NCBI GenBank assembly: GCA_011033025.1
Contig: WFMF01000014.1
Span: 186,001-250,000 of the forward strand
Origin: Beroe forskalii
Lineage: Eukaryota; Ctenophora; Nuda; Beroida; Beroidae
Length of the DNA: 64,000 nucleotides
Direction of reading: 5' to 3'
Position numbers and translations under genes: made by a program. Shown piece after piece: positions 1 to 10,929 of the stretch. Every line of letters begins with the position of its first letter. Positions within the stretch are counted from its first letter, which is position 1. The notes below the pieces were generated by a model. The model had not been told where the DNA came from and made no database searches. It saw nothing but the letters and a program-made list of their open reading frames with translations.

Positions 1-1285
1 AACTTGGGGTTTCACTTTGTGAGTCACTTAACTTGGGGTTTCACTTTGTGTTTCACTTAACTTGGGGTTTCACTTTGTGTTTCACTTAACTTGGGGTTTC
101 ACTTTGTGTTTCACTTAACTTGGGGTTTCACTTTGTGAGTCACTTAACTTGGGGTTTCACTTTGTGAGTCACTTAACTTGGGGTTTCACTTTGTGAGTCA
201 CTTAACTTGAGGTTTCACTTTGTGTTTCACTTAACTTGGGGGTTCACTTTGTGAGTCACTTAACTTGGGGTTTCACTTTGTGAGTCACTTAACTTGGGGT
301 TTCACTTTGTGAGTCACTTAACTTGGGGTTTCACTTTGTGAGTCACTTTGTGAGTTAACTTGGGGTTTCACTTTGTGAGTCACTTAACTTGGGGTTCACT
401 TTTGGTACTTAACAGGGGTTTCACTTTGCGAGTCACTAACTTGGGTTTCACTTTGTGAGTCTAACTTTTCTTTGTGAGTCCTTAACTTGGGGTTTCACTT
501 TCACTTTGTGTTTCACTTTGGGGTTTCACGTAAGGTTTTTGACTTTGTGTTTCACTTTTCACTTTGTGAGTCCTTAACTTGGGGTTTCACTTTGTGTTTC
601 ACTTAACTTGGGGTTTCACTTTGTGTTTCATCACTTAACTTTCACTTTTTTTTCCCCAGGGTTTCACTTTGTGAGGTTTGACTTTTCACTGTGTCACTTA
701 ACTTGGGGTTTCACTTTGTGAGTCACTTTACTTGAGGTTTCACTTTGTGAGTCACTTAACTTGGGGTTTCACTTTGTGAGTCACTTAACTTGGGGTTTGA
801 CTTTGTGAGTCACTTAACTTGGGGTTTCACTTTGTGAGTCACTTAACTTGGGGTTTCACTTTGTGAGTCACTTAACTTGAGGTTTCACTTTGTGAGTCAC
901 TTAACTTGGGGTTTCACTTTGGGAGTCACTTAACTTGAGGTTTCACTTTGTGTTTCACTTAACTTGGGGTTTCACTTTGTGAGTCAATTAACTTAGGGTT
1001 TCACTTTGTGTTTCACTTAACTTGGGGTTTGACTTTGTGAGTCACTTAACTTGGGGTTTCACTTTGTGAGTCACTTAACTTGGGGTTTCACTTTGTGAGT
1101 CACTTAACTTGAGGTTTCACTTTGGGAGTTACTTAACTTGGGGTTTCACTTTAGGAGTCACTTAACTTGGGGTTTCACTTTGGGAGTCACTTAACTTGAG
1201 GTTTCACTTTGGGAGTCACTTAACTTGGGGCTTCACTTTGTGAGGGGTCAGGGTTTCACTTTGTCTTTCACTTAACTTGAGGTTA
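1..1285. repeat. 29-bp minisatellite array
   Basis: About 1.3 kb of near-perfect tandem copies of a 29-bp unit, ACTTGGGGTTTCACTTTGTG followed by AGTCACTTA. A recurrent variant replaces the GAG of GTGAGTCAC with TTT. Units between about 400 and 700 are degraded by small deletions, and order returns after 700. The array runs off the left edge, so its full length is unknown. No coding potential is claimed. Confidence 0.95.
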
Positions 1286-1549
1286 GTGAGTGTTTGATTC
1301 GCCCACTTCACACCCTTTGTTTTCTTGGAGCAGCAAACGTCTCCGTACACACACTGCGTATTGTTCGCAAAGGACAAAAGCCTTCCTCTTCACAATAGGA
1401 CCACCACTGAAATTTCTTATACTCGAATTACAAAGGCACTTTTCATTCTTTCTGCCATTCTTTCTGTTGTGTGCTCATCAGTTAAAACCGAAGGCAGTGA
1501 AACTCTTTCATTGAATTTGTTGTCCCCACCACTCGGTATAGATAGAAAG

Positions 1550-1700
1550 GCTATATACTTGGTGAACTTGAGTTCATATGAGGTCGCTTCGCAGTTCAAT
1601 GCACTTCATATGAATACTATGAATGCGTTTACCAGTTCACTAACTTTTCTTATGACTCCAGGTGAACTTCATATGAAATCCATCAAGTTCATATGAAGAC
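1550..1700. repeat. TTCATATGAA-palindrome repeat, copy 1
   Basis: TTCATATGA(A/G) palindromes lie at 1573, 1604, 1668 and 1688, with GCGTTTACCAGTTCA between the second and third. A second copy in the opposite orientation lies at 54,950-55,195. The shared order of motifs shows these are copies of one dispersed element and not chance palindromes. Confidence 0.7.
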
Positions 1701-1825
1701 ATGAAGTCGATTCGAGTCGTCGAGTTGTTGAGTCGAATCGTCGAGTCGAGTTTTCGAGTCGTAAAGTCGAGTTGTCGAGTCGATTCGTCGAGTGAACTCT
1801 TTTAGTCCAGTCGAGTCGAGTCGTC
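1700..1825. repeat. GAGTCGA minisatellite
   Basis: Irregular tandem copies of GAGTCGA and GTCGTCGAGT directly follow the TTCATATGAA repeat. Simple-sequence DNA with no gene. Confidence 0.8.
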
Positions 1826-2640
1826 AATTTTATCGGTTTAACGCGATTTTGATGACGTCATCACATCAACAAGATTATTATATCACTCTGTGACACCAAC
1901 TTCTCTAACTTATACTCCTGGCCAGAAACGTCTCTCAACGTAAGATATAGACCAATAAAACTTAGTTTGTTTGAAAGTACTCATCACGCCGATAATTTTG
2001 GTAACAATTTTTGTGGGGATTCGTCCAAGTCGACGTTTCATGTGACCCCCTAATTTTAAACTTATTCAGTGCATCTATCATCAGAAACGCAAAAGATATT
2101 CGTGGACACCTTGGAACGAAAGTTGTATCTTATAGATACACATTAGTCGTATGAAAGTATTCCAATGACCCCCTACTGACCCCCTACTGACCCCTGCTGA
2201 CCTTTTTGACGTGTTGCTTTCGACTACACATAATACATCAAATGTTTGTTTTTGTTGATCAAGAACCGGTACCACAATACCTGTATATATTTTGATGTAA
2301 CGATTTGACTCTAGTTCTGCATTATTACCATCTGAAACTGTAAAGTGTAACAGAAACGTAGATAATTTGAACTTTTGAATTCACATTCACCATTATCATT
2401 ATGCGTGCAATTCCTGATTCGATGCTTTCTTGCATACCATCTAATAGGCCATTAATCCCATTACCATGGGATCAAGGGCTGTTATAACAAGCAATAACAC
2501 GTCTCCATAAGTTGGGACTTTTAACGGTGGAAACTCTATCCATTATTTACTGTTGTTGCTTTGGTTTAGAAGTTACCTGACGTGTCCTTAACACCCCCAG
2601 CAATAAATACTGCCCTTTAACCACCACTTGCATTTCAGCC
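1826..2640. other. Upstream region of the DPY19 gene
   Basis: No convincing coding region. A short CCCCCTACTGA tandem repeat lies at 2168-2205. The last bases before the ATG at 2641 (TTGCATTTCAGCC) resemble a 3' splice acceptor. A non-coding or short coding first exon further upstream is therefore possible, but I could not identify it. Confidence 0.5.
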
Positions 2641-5600
2641 ATGTTCGCTAAAGTCCTGCTCTTCTGCGTTGTGTCCTACTTGGGCTACAAACTGCCCTGC
2701 ACACTCTTCGAGAATGAGCGGTTCTTCTCTCACTTGTCTACGGTAGAGCGGGAGATGTCCTTCAGAACGGAGGCGGGTTTCTACTACATGTTCTTTAAGA
2801 TCATCGTACAGGCGCCCTCCTTTGCAGAGGGCTGGCACTCCCTCGTCAACGACACTGGTACGGAGTACCCCGCCCACATTAACACTCTCCAGCGGTTCAA
2901 TGTGTACCCGGAGGTGATCCTGGGGGCCGCATTCCGTACCTTCAGGGCCTACTTCAGGTACCGTAACCAGACCCGTGTGTACAGACAGTGCTACACCATT
3001 AACCGGGGGGAAGGGCTGTCTGCCGTGCAGAGCTGTGCAGGGCCGGGGGAGCTGAGTATCTTCTACATCCACTCCATCTTCCTGCTAGCTGGTCTCTACG
3101 CTGGGGTCCTCCTCCTCTTCGGGTGGCACTTGTCAGGGAGCCCTCTGGGCGGCCTCCTCACTGCCTCCTGCTTCTTCTTCAACTACTTCCATTCCACCAG
3201 AGTGCATGGCATTCCTCCTCTCAGAGAGAGCTTCTCCATGCCCTTCCTCACTCTCCAGACCCTCCTAGTGTCAGGCATGTTGCGGGATGGCGCCTCTCTG
3301 TCTAGCAGGCTGTGTCTGGTCCTGACTACCACCCTTCTAACCGTCCCCTGGCAGTTCACTCAGTTCGTTCTCCTCACTCAGACTCTCTCCTTGTTCGGCT
3401 CCTACCTCCTCCGCTACTCTCCAAAGCACATCATCACTCCCATCATAGACTCTGTGTTTGTAGGCTTCGTCATTGCTACCTGCTGTCAGTTCCTCAACAC
3501 GATGCTCGTCTCCTCCCTATACATATCAGCTTACCTCGCCTTCAAGCTCGTCATATACCTCGACACTCACATCCCCCTTTCCAACAAGGTAGCCAGATTC
3601 ATGAGGGGTGGCGTGGCTTTCATCATCGTGGCTGCTGCTTATAAAACTTCCTCCGCGTTCATGTTCAACTTATCGGACGATGCGCACATCTTCAACATCC
3701 TCAAGTCCAAGTTCACGGAATTCCGGGATTTCCACACTCTGCTATACGTGTGCTCAGACACCTTTAACTTTATCGGATTCCATTACTTCTGGGCGTGTTC
3801 CACGACCCTGCTCTTCCCAACTGCTGGTGCTGTGGTGCTCCGGTTAGGGTATGTCTTCCTCAGAGACTGCCTGCCTCCCTGGGGTGTAGGGGCGGGGAGT
3901 CAGGGGAAGGAAGGGGCGGAGAAGGACAGTGTGACTAGTCAGAAGTTCAATGGAAAAGGAGAGAAGAGGAAAAAGAAGCAAGCCACTGAAGAGAAGGCAG
4001 CACTTGAAGAGGAGTTCCTTGTCTCTGACTACTACCACCTCCCTTACCATGTCTTCCAGTGTGCCTGTTACTTCGTTATGGCTGTCCTGCTGATGCGGCT
4101 GAAGCTCTTCCTCACACCTTACATGGCTATTCTGTGCTCTCTGGCGGCCTCTGTCATCATCCTCCCTATAGGCTCAAAGCACAGGTTTGTTATTAGCCAT
4201 TTCTTTTCTTTTCACACAGATGCTTTAAAACAGAGGTTTGTAAGCCTTTTCATTTCACACAGATGCTTTCAAAACTTCAAAATATCGGCTACGAGGGGCT
4301 GGAAAGCCCCCCTTGGCGGTCTACGTTGCTATAAACCTTTACATGACGTTGAATAATTTTGCCGCATTTGCCTTTTTACATAAAATCGTAACAAGATACC
4401 GCAGCCCTTAGTGAGTTATCTAAGGGCGTGTTAACATGAATTACAAGAAATAAACGCGTGGACTATCAGCTATTTTTACCAGAATTTGAGAACTTTAAAA
4501 TTTTGTTCTGAAAACTACACCATCCCTTTAAACTAATTGTTATGACATGCCTTTGCCGAACCCTTCAGCTCTCCCCTTCAGCTCCCCCCTTTAGCTCCCC
4601 CTTCAGCTCTCCCTTCAGTTGCCCCCTTCAGCTCTCCCCTTTAGCTCTCCTTTCAGCTCCCCCCTTCAACTCTCCCCTTCAGCTCTCCCCTTTAGCTCTC
4701 CCCTTCAGCTCTCCCCTTCAGCTCTCCCCTTCAGCTCTCCCCTTCAGCTCTCCCCTTTAGCTCTCCCTTCAGCTCCCCCCTTCAGCTCTTCCCTTCAGCT
4801 CCCCCTTCAGCTCTAGCTCTGCCCTTCAGCTCTCCCTTCAGCTCTGCCCTTCAACTCTCCCCTTCAGCTCCCCCCTTCAGTTGCCCCCTTCAGCTCCCCC
4901 CTTCAGCTCCCCCTTCAGCTCCCCCTTCAGCTCCCCCCTTCAGCTCCCCCCTTTAGCTCTCCCCTTCAGCTCCCCCCTTTAGCTCTCCCCTTCAGCTCCC
5001 CTTCAGCTCTTCCTTCAGCTCCCCTTCAGCTCTTGCCCTTCAGCTCCCCCTTCAGCTCCACCTTCAACTCTCCCCTTCAGCCCTCTCCCTTCACAGCCCC
5101 CTCAGCTCTGCTCCCCCCTTCAACTCCCCCCTTCAGCTCCCCCTTCAGCTCCCCTTCAGCTCTGCCCTTCAGCTCCCCCCTTCAGCTCCCCCCTTCAGCT
5201 CCCCCTTTAGCTCTACCTTCAGCTCCCCCCTTCAAGCTCCCCCTTCAACTCCCCTTCAGCTCCCCTTCAGCTCTACCCTTCAGCTCCCCCTTTCCCCTTC
5301 GCTCCCCCTTCAGCTCCCCTTTAGCTCCCACTTCAGCTCCCCCTTCAGCTCCCCCTTCAGCTCTCCCTTCAGCTCCCCTTCAACTCCCTCCCCCTCCCCT
5401 TCAGCTCCCCCTTCAGCTCCCCTTCAGCTCCCCCTTCAGCTCCCCCTTCAACTCTTCCCTTCAGCTCCCCCTTCAGCTCCCCCCTTCAGCTCCCCCCTTC
5501 AGCTCCCCCCTTCAGCTCCCCCTCCCCTTCAGCTCCCCCTTCATAGCTCCCCCTTCAACTTTAGCTCCCCTTTCAGCTCCCCCCTTCAGCTCTGCACTTC

Positions 5601-8480
5601 AGCTCTGCACTTCAGCTCTGCACTTCAGTACTCCCTTTCAGATCTCCCCTCGACTAATCCTCCCCCTGCTCAGGAACACTGCAGTGATGATCCTGCTGGG
5701 GTGCATGTCCATTGGGGGCTATCAGAACCTGAAGGGCCCTCTGAACGCTACCAGGGAGTACTCCAATGTAAAACAGGAGGAGATGTTTGACTGGGTCATG
5801 AAGGAAACACCGCCTCATGCTGTCTTTGCGGGCCCTATGGCTGTCACTGCAAACCTCAGGTACAAATTGGGTTGTTTCTATCACGGTAACGATCTAATGA
5901 GGGATGCAGTGTAATTCTCATCAATCGGAGATTAGGTTGGAATAATCTGTTATATCTATTCAAATGGGGGGGGGGCAACGTCCTAAGTGGTCCGAGAGGA
6001 GGCCTATAAAAATCCGAGGATTAACTGCCCTGTGTCAGGTTGACGACGATGCGAAGGATAGTTAACCATCCGCATTACGAGGACAGTGGACTGAGGGACA
6101 GAACCAAACTAGTCTACCAGGTGACTTATGTAGGTGTCTCATTGCTGTGTGATTTGATGAGATTTCAATATTTGTCCTCTCCCCACTGGCCTTTTTGTGT
6201 ACCTTAGGGCCGGATTACACAACCGTTTAATGTCGACCTTTAGCTCTAGGTGCTCCTTAAAACGGCCCAAACTACAGTTTAAGGTCCACCTTAAAATTAC
6301 GTATTACCCAATGTGCTCCTTTAAGGCGATTTTAAGGTGCGAGTTAGGTCGACCTTAAAATTCCCGAAAAATCGGTATTACCCAATCTACCTCGTCCTTA
6401 AGTTGGTCCTTTAGCTGCTCCTTAAACGGCGAATTTTTATGGTACCTCCAGCTCGTCCTTAAAACCAGTAGGTGCTCCTTAAACCACACGTTATATGTGA
6501 TAATAATTTGGAGCTACTGAGCTACATCGTTGTCACAAAAGAAGAGATAAAATTCAATGATTCAATTTCAAATTTGCTGAAAGCTGATAGTTTGCGGTCC
6601 GGCTGTGATCAGTTCAAAAAGCAAAAACAGCCAAATTCATTAAACAATTTACCTCCATAATGTGGTGTGTTTTATTGGGCCAGGATGTTAAATGCGTGAA
6701 AAAATCGCCAAAAAGTACGACGTATTGGCCTCTGAAGAAAAATACGCGTATTTTTCTCACAATACGTGACTTAAAAATTACAACACGGATTCTGAATAGG
6801 GGTTGTTAAATACGGGAAAAAGTACGTGTGCATGCGCTTCCAAATATAATGAAACGATTGTATCGTAAACATTCAGAGTGCGCGCGCGACCACAACATGG
6901 CAATACAGTTAATTCGAAGTTTGAGCAAAATTTCAAAGATGAAGGAGAAAAAAACGGAAGTTTCTGCCAAAAAATACGTATTGTACTTTTTGCCGTATTT
7001 AAAAAAATACGTATTTAACAACCTTGCATAGGGGGATGGGGGTGTTTGGCCAAACGCGTACGTCCGCAGTTTAAGAATATTTCGCTCGTTTTGACAAGTA
7101 TTTCACTAGAAAATCGTGAAATTTCCTGCCCAAAATTGATGACTAGAAAAAATGGGAACGTCCGGGGTGAGGAGGGGGTTTCTGGAACTTGGAAGTGGGA
7201 CGCGGACGTTTGCGGAGGGGTCTAGAATGGCCGAAACTTTGCGGACGTCCCTTATGGATGGCTCCTGAGCAATTTTCAATTTTTCATAGCCCTATTTTTT
7301 CCTATTTTGCATAAATATACAGCTAAAATCATGTTTCATTAATTGATTTTAAACTCTAAAAAAGGTGATATTCTATAAAATTCCTGTATAACTGAACTTA
7401 ATTTTAACTTCCAGTGGATGTTCAAATTTTTGAGAAAATCTTAGGAAGGGCCAAGGCTCCCCTAACATTTTTCTAGGGGGTAGGGCTGTCAAAAAATTGT
7501 GGGGGGGGGGGCTGGCTCACCTAAGGGGGGGGCGTGCAATCCCATGTGGCTACGGGAGCAACGGACAAAAAGAAATGCACCGGCAGGACCCCGTTTGTTT
7601 TTCCTTGGCCCTTCCTTAGACGTTTGCGGAGGGGTCTAGAATGGCCGAAACTTTGCGGACGTCCTTTATGGATGGCTCCTGAGCAATTTTCAATTTTTCA
7701 TAGCCCTATGGGTGCAATACCATATGTGGCTACGGGAGCAACGCCAGCAACGGACAAAAAGAAATGCACCGGCAGGACCCCGTTTGTTTTTCCTTGCATG
7801 TAATTGTAAGGCAGGTGTCGCCACCTCGAAAAATGAGAATTCTTCTGAAATTTCCGATCGCGCGGCGCCATGAATACACTGTTAATCAGTATCACACGCG
7901 TACAAATTGTGGTTTTGTGGAAATTTCAGACGTGGCGACACCTCCGTAAGTGTAAGGTGTAACGTGCATTGCCAACTACCCGTCTCAGGTGTTCAGGAGT
8001 AACTCCTTCCTTATCCTAACCCTAACCCTAACTTCCTCAGGTGTTCAGCAGTAACTACAAGTAACCTCCACCCTAACCCTAACTCCCCCTCTGGTGTTCA
8101 GCAGTAACCTCCTCCCTAACCCTAACTTCCCAGGTGTTCAGCAGTAACTAAAAGTAACCTCCACCCTAACCCTAACCCTAACTTTGCAGGTGTTCAGCAG
8201 GAAGCACCCAGCGGAAGTGCACCGCTCTCTTTCCCGTCTCCAAGCAGAGTACGTGATCCTAGACAAGAACTGGTGCACGGCTAAGCGCCCTGTTCCGGGC
8301 TGCGCGCTACCCGAGATATGGGACTTGGAGGACGCTGCGAACGCTGACAAACCCACCTTCTGCGAGTCCTTCTCCTCCTTCCCCCACCTGTTCCACCTAG
8401 CCTTTGCTAACAAGCACTACAGAGTGCTGCAGGTCCTGAGTCCAAAGGGCGCTCACCAGACAATTAACATGGGGCAATAA
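2641..8480 (+). CDS. DPY19L1-like: DPY19-like protein C-mannosyltransferase, 4 readable exons
   Basis: Joining 2641-4184, 5674-5859, 6039-6120 and 8190-8480 gives 2,103 nt, a 700-residue protein, close to the usual DPY19 length. DPY19 enzymes are multi-pass ER membrane GT-C glycosyltransferases. They attach mannose from dolichol-phosphate-mannose to the first Trp of WxxW motifs in thrombospondin repeats. Family signatures visible are LFENERFFSHLSTVEREM, the RTE-G-YY motif (Glu44, probably matching the catalytic Glu proposed for the worm enzyme), ESFSMPFLTLQ, LSDDAHIFN and LMRLKLFLTPYM, with a run of hydrophobic helices. The C-terminal luminal part carries VNHPHYED and CALPEIWDLED. Every junction uses GT-AG and keeps the frame. 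Residues 410-460 form a lysine/glutamate-rich loop. The ATG at 2641 sits just before the first membrane helix. An upstream exon adding a cytosolic tail cannot be excluded because a CAG acceptor lies two bases before it. L1 versus another paralogue is a judgement by eye. Confidence 0.93.
4542..5655. repeat. Polypyrimidine minisatellite in DPY19 intron 1
   Basis: About 1.1 kb of tandem CCCCTTCAGCTC-type units of 10-14 bp, with CCCTTTAGCTCT variants. The array stops about 20 bp before the exon 2 acceptor. Each unit has the make-up of a vertebrate-type 3' splice site (pyrimidine tract plus TTCAG). The array keeps long frames open by composition, giving pseudo-proteins rich in Ser, Pro and Leu; these are not genes. 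Confidence 0.95.
5674..5859 (+). CDS. DPY19L1-like: DPY19-like exon 2
   Basis: Begins after CCCCCTGCTCAG. The split Arg codon AG|G links it to exon 1, which ends at 4184 before GTTTGT. It encodes a membrane helix, the GGYQNLKGP segment and HAVFAGPMAV, which corresponds to the AVFAGAMP block of vertebrate DPY19L1. It ends AACCTCAG|GTAC, again splitting an Arg codon. The reading frame stays open upstream into the intronic minisatellite, but that extension is not conserved coding sequence. Confidence 0.92.
6039..6120 (+). CDS. DPY19L1-like: DPY19-like exon 3
   Basis: An 82-nt exon between CTGTGTCAG and GTGACT. It encodes the highly conserved IVNHPHYEDSGLRDRTK segment. It is too short to stand out as an open frame and was found by following the protein family across the introns. 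The distance from AVFAG to HYED equals that in the vertebrate protein, which supports both junctions. Confidence 0.92.
6121..7190. other. DPY19 intron 3, left part
   Basis: No gene seen. Between 6210 and 6485 there are many short CCTTAAA/GGTGCTCC and GTCGACCTTAAA elements in both orientations, which look like a decayed palindromic repeat. Segments around 6680-7020 repeat TACGTATT-type motifs. Confidence 0.5.
7206..7797. repeat. Partially deleted segmental tandem duplication
   Basis: Block X (7206-7290, containing GGGGTCTAGAATGGCCGAAA and GCGGACGTCC) returns at 7623-7706. Block Y (7534-7605, GTGGCTACGGGAGCAACG onward) returns at 7711-7797 with a 9-bp internal duplication. The order X-Y-X'-Y' indicates one tandem duplication followed by a deletion in the second copy. 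Block X carries the end of the GGGGCCATCC MITE seen intact further right. Confidence 0.65.
7813..7943. mobile_element. Short MITE with AGGTGTCGCCAC ends
   Basis: Perfect 12-bp terminal inverted repeats AGGTGTCGCCAC (7813-7824) and GTGGCGACACCT (7932-7943). They are followed inward by the inverted pair GAAATTTC. It is 131 bp long and has no coding capacity. GTAAG flanks both sides within a few bases. It lies in DPY19 intron 3. Confidence 0.6.
7984..8200 (+). repeat. Tandem repeat containing duplicated splice acceptors and telomere-like CCCTAA units
   Basis: Five units of about 40-56 bp each carry a pyrimidine tract, CAG and GTGTTCAG(C/G)AG. Four are interspersed with CCCTAACCCTAA. CAG|GTGTTC occurs at 7988, 8040, 8133 and at the real exon 4 boundary, 8189. 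The unit at 8093 has CTG instead of CAG. Only the last continues into DPY19 coding sequence; the two units after 8040 and 8133 run into TAA within a few codons. Confidence 0.85.
8190..8480 (+). CDS. DPY19L1-like: DPY19-like exon 4 (C-terminus)
   Basis: Starts GTGTTCAGCAGGAAGCACCC (VFSRKHP) after CTTTGCAG. It encodes AEYVILDKNWC, CALPEIWDLEDAANADKPTFC and HYRVLQVL, matching the C-terminal luminal domain of DPY19L1. Stop is at 8478-8480. The first 11 bases of this exon, together with the acceptor, are repeated several times in the preceding 200 bp of intron. Confidence 0.93.
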   Translation: MFSRKHPAEVHRSLSRLQAEYVILDKNWCTAKRPVPGCALPEIWDLEDAANADKPTFCESFSSFPHLFHLAFANKHYRVLQVLSPKGAHQTINMGQ

Positions 8481-8552
8481 TGCCGGGATACCGAAATTTT
8501 GGGATTCAAAAATATTGTTGTTTTTTCAAAAATCTCTGAATTTCGTACTCCA

Positions 8553-8558
8553 AATAAA
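8553..8558 (+). promoter_or_regulatory. Probable poly(A) signal of the DPY19 gene
   Basis: Canonical AATAAA 73 nt after the DPY19 stop codon, in AT-rich sequence. Position and sequence fit a cleavage signal; nothing else tests it. Confidence 0.55.
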
Positions 8559-8996
8559 ATAATTTATATATTAAATTTAATTTAGGGATTTAAAATGTAG
8601 GGGTTTAAATTTAATTTAGGGATTTAAATTTAGTTTAGGGATTTCTCCTTTTTTTAATTCGAAAACAAGAATTGCGCCTGCGGGCTTAATTCTTCAATTC
8701 TTGTTAGTGGGATGTACCCGTATGCAGGCGCTTAATTTCCCTCCCCGGCGGTGCTACTGCTTGATGTAACCTTAGCATCATTCTACAACAGGCACTCCTT
8801 ACGTACTCTAGTAGGAGTATAAATATTGCGCCAATGCTGTGCGCGACCACCGAGAACATGCATTGGCACGTGCAATTTCTTCTGAAATTCTTGCGCGCGC
8901 GTTCTTAGTCTTACGTACCAAGTTGTTGTAATCAGTAAGTTGTACATTTCGCGCCATTTCGTTGAATTGGTTTACGTTTCGCATCAGATTGTGTAA
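8559..8996. other. Intergenic region after DPY19
   Basis: AT-rich, with AATTTAGGGATTTAAA repeated three times at 8575-8650. A short inverted pair, AATTCTTGTT and AACAAGAATT, lies around 8665-8705. No gene seen. Confidence 0.4.
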
Positions 8997-9326
8997 GGGG
9001 CCATCCATAAAGGACGTCCGCAAAATTTCGGCCATTTCAGACCCCTCCCTCCCCCCTTGTCCGCAAACGTCCGCAATCCAGAAACCCCTCCCTCCCCCCC
9101 CCCCCCCCCCCCCCGGACGTCCGCATTTTTCTTCAAAATCTTTTGGTTCATCATTTTTGGTTTATCATGATTTTCTCGTGAAATAGCCGTCAAATCGCCC
9201 AAAATTTTCATGAATTGCGGACGTCCGCATTTGGCCAAACACCCCCTCCCCCTACGTCCGCAAACGTCCGCATTGGCCAGGCTCCCCCTTCCCCCCTCAT
9301 TGCGGACGTCCTTTATGGATGGCCCC
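8997..9326. mobile_element. PIF/Harbinger-like MITE, copy 1
   Basis: Terminal inverted repeats of about 27 bp start GGGGCCATCCATAAAGGACG at 8997 and end with the reverse complement at 9326. Both sides are flanked by TAA (8994-8996 and 9327-9329), a 3-bp TWA-type target duplication as made by PIF/Harbinger transposases. The inside holds C-rich tracts and inverted CGTCCGCA motifs and no coding region. Confidence 0.75.
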
Positions 9327-9329
9327 TAA

Positions 9330-10122
9330 CCGTTTATTCACGCGCTGTATTTTCTTGACTGTTGATATATAACTTGACTGTTGATGTCACTCTTCAAAAT
9401 TTCAAATTTCATGCTTTCTGTTTCAATGCTGTCACTCGTTCTGAAAAGAATCATTCGTCTTTCACAAATCACATCGACCCACCGTATTCTTTTGAACTTG
9501 GTCAAATTCAGTATACAATCAAATAGTGATACAGTTTGGTACTAAAACTAATACAGAACCGAAGCCTTATCATCTTATCCCTCAATCCATAGCCCAACTC
9601 ACGCCTAGGATTTTAAGTCACGAATTCTTCAACAGCACTTCAATTTAGAATTTATCATAATTTTAGACTTAGAGAATTTGAGCATTTTCCGCGGATGGAT
9701 CAACTTCAAGTCATACTTTAATTTTGACAACCGACAGCCAATGGTTATAAAATTCGTGATATTGAAGATTTGTGATAAGGGGAAGGACGTGACGGACGGA
9801 CGGAGAAAGGGACATTTTCGCGACTGATATTATAAAGGAGCAATCCGGGCACTTTCCAGAAATTACAGTAGTTCTATTGCAAATCTGGACCTGATACACA
9901 ATTATCCCTATTCTCACCTTCCCAAACCACGATCTCTGCCAACCCTCTCATTTGCCTTTTTGTATTCACAAAAAGGCCAATGGGGAGGGAAAAAATAAGG
10001 TAATTTTTTGCCACAAATTACTATTAGATCTTCAGAAAGACCAATATCACTGAGGTGATCAATGTAGTACATAGTTGAATTTCCAGAGCAAGATCTTGTT
10101 CTGGTAATTCTACTATGTACAC
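9330..10122. other. Non-coding, no feature recognised
   Basis: AT-rich unique-looking sequence with no convincing open frame. One small hairpin, CCTTTTTGTATTCACAAAAAGG-like, lies at 9954-9975. Confidence 0.4.
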
Positions 10123-10929
10123 GGTTGGTAATAAGTCGGCACCCCTCTTGTGCAGCCAAAACCATATAAGTTCAAGTTGGTAACAATTCCTTTGGTACAG
10201 TTTTACTTTGATCCATTCCGATTGGATTTAAGTTCGATAAATGATTCTCCAAAAGCAACATATTTCATTTGGAAAGTGGCCAAAAACAACGAATTTTGCT
10301 TATTTTTGGCATTTTTCAGCCTCTTTTTTGGCTTTTAATGATATTTTTGACATACAATCATTAAAATTTATGTCAATATGTGATTTATGATGAAAATTTA
10401 TGTTGTAAAACGATTTATGCTTGATATTTGGTCTAAACAGCCCAAAATAAGCAAAATGCATGGTTGGGTATCAATTCTTGATCCCGCTTCCAGCCAAAAC
10501 AGGGAAAAAGTGGTAAAATCATCAAAAATAGCTAGAAATGTTCATGAAGGAGCACTTTTCAAGCGTGACCAAATGTTGGCGAAGGTGCTCCTTCACGAAT
10601 ATTTTTTCTTTTCTGATGATGTGACCAAATTTTTCTTTCACTAATAGATGGCCTTGAATATATTTAAAACGAAAAGTCTCTATCTTTAACTGTTTTTGGC
10701 TGGAGACAGGGACTCAGGCTCCATGCCAACCCTGCATATTCAAGCAATTATTGCAATTGTTGGGTAAGTTCCAAATTGCTTCTTCATAAAATATTCTGCA
10801 TCCAAAGATTGATTTTCATCACTCAAATTCAATCGCAATGGATCAATCTAAAACTGTGCCAAATGATTTGTTTTCAACTTCTATGGTTTTGGCTGCAGAA
10901 GGTGGGGGGGTGCTGACTTATTACCAACC
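10123..10929. mobile_element. Foldback element with long inverted arms
   Basis: Begins GGTTGGTAATAAGTC and ends GACTTATTACCAACC. The inverted arms extend roughly 120 bp (10,123-10,245 against 10,810-10,929) and include GCAGCCAAAACCAT against ATGGTTTTGGCTGC. TGTAC lies close to both ends (10,116-10,120 and 10,931-10,935), a possible 5-bp target duplication. No transposase frame. A smaller element is nested inside it. Confidence 0.7.
10462..10731. mobile_element. Smaller foldback element nested in the previous one
   Basis: Inverted ends GGTTGGGTA and TGCCAACC, with an inner inverted pair CCAGCCAAAACAGG/CTGTTTTTGGCTGG. TGCAT flanks both sides, a 5-bp target duplication. The centre carries a hairpin, GAAGGAGCAC/GTGCTCCTTC (10,544-10,595). 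The ends resemble those of the enclosing element, so the two are probably relatives. Confidence 0.65.

Noticed and set aside
1-1285. Possible CRISPR array because of regular repeats
   Set aside because: Units are contiguous with no unique spacers, and the window is eukaryotic.
2635-3072. Minus-strand open frame opposite DPY19 exon 1
   Set aside because: Shadow of the strongly conserved plus-strand exon; no recognisable domain.
5033-5673. Ser/Pro/Leu-rich N-terminal extension in frame with DPY19 exon 2
   Set aside because: It is the intronic polypyrimidine array. The DPY19 family has no such segment, and a perfect GT-AG junction joins exon 1 to exon 2 without it.
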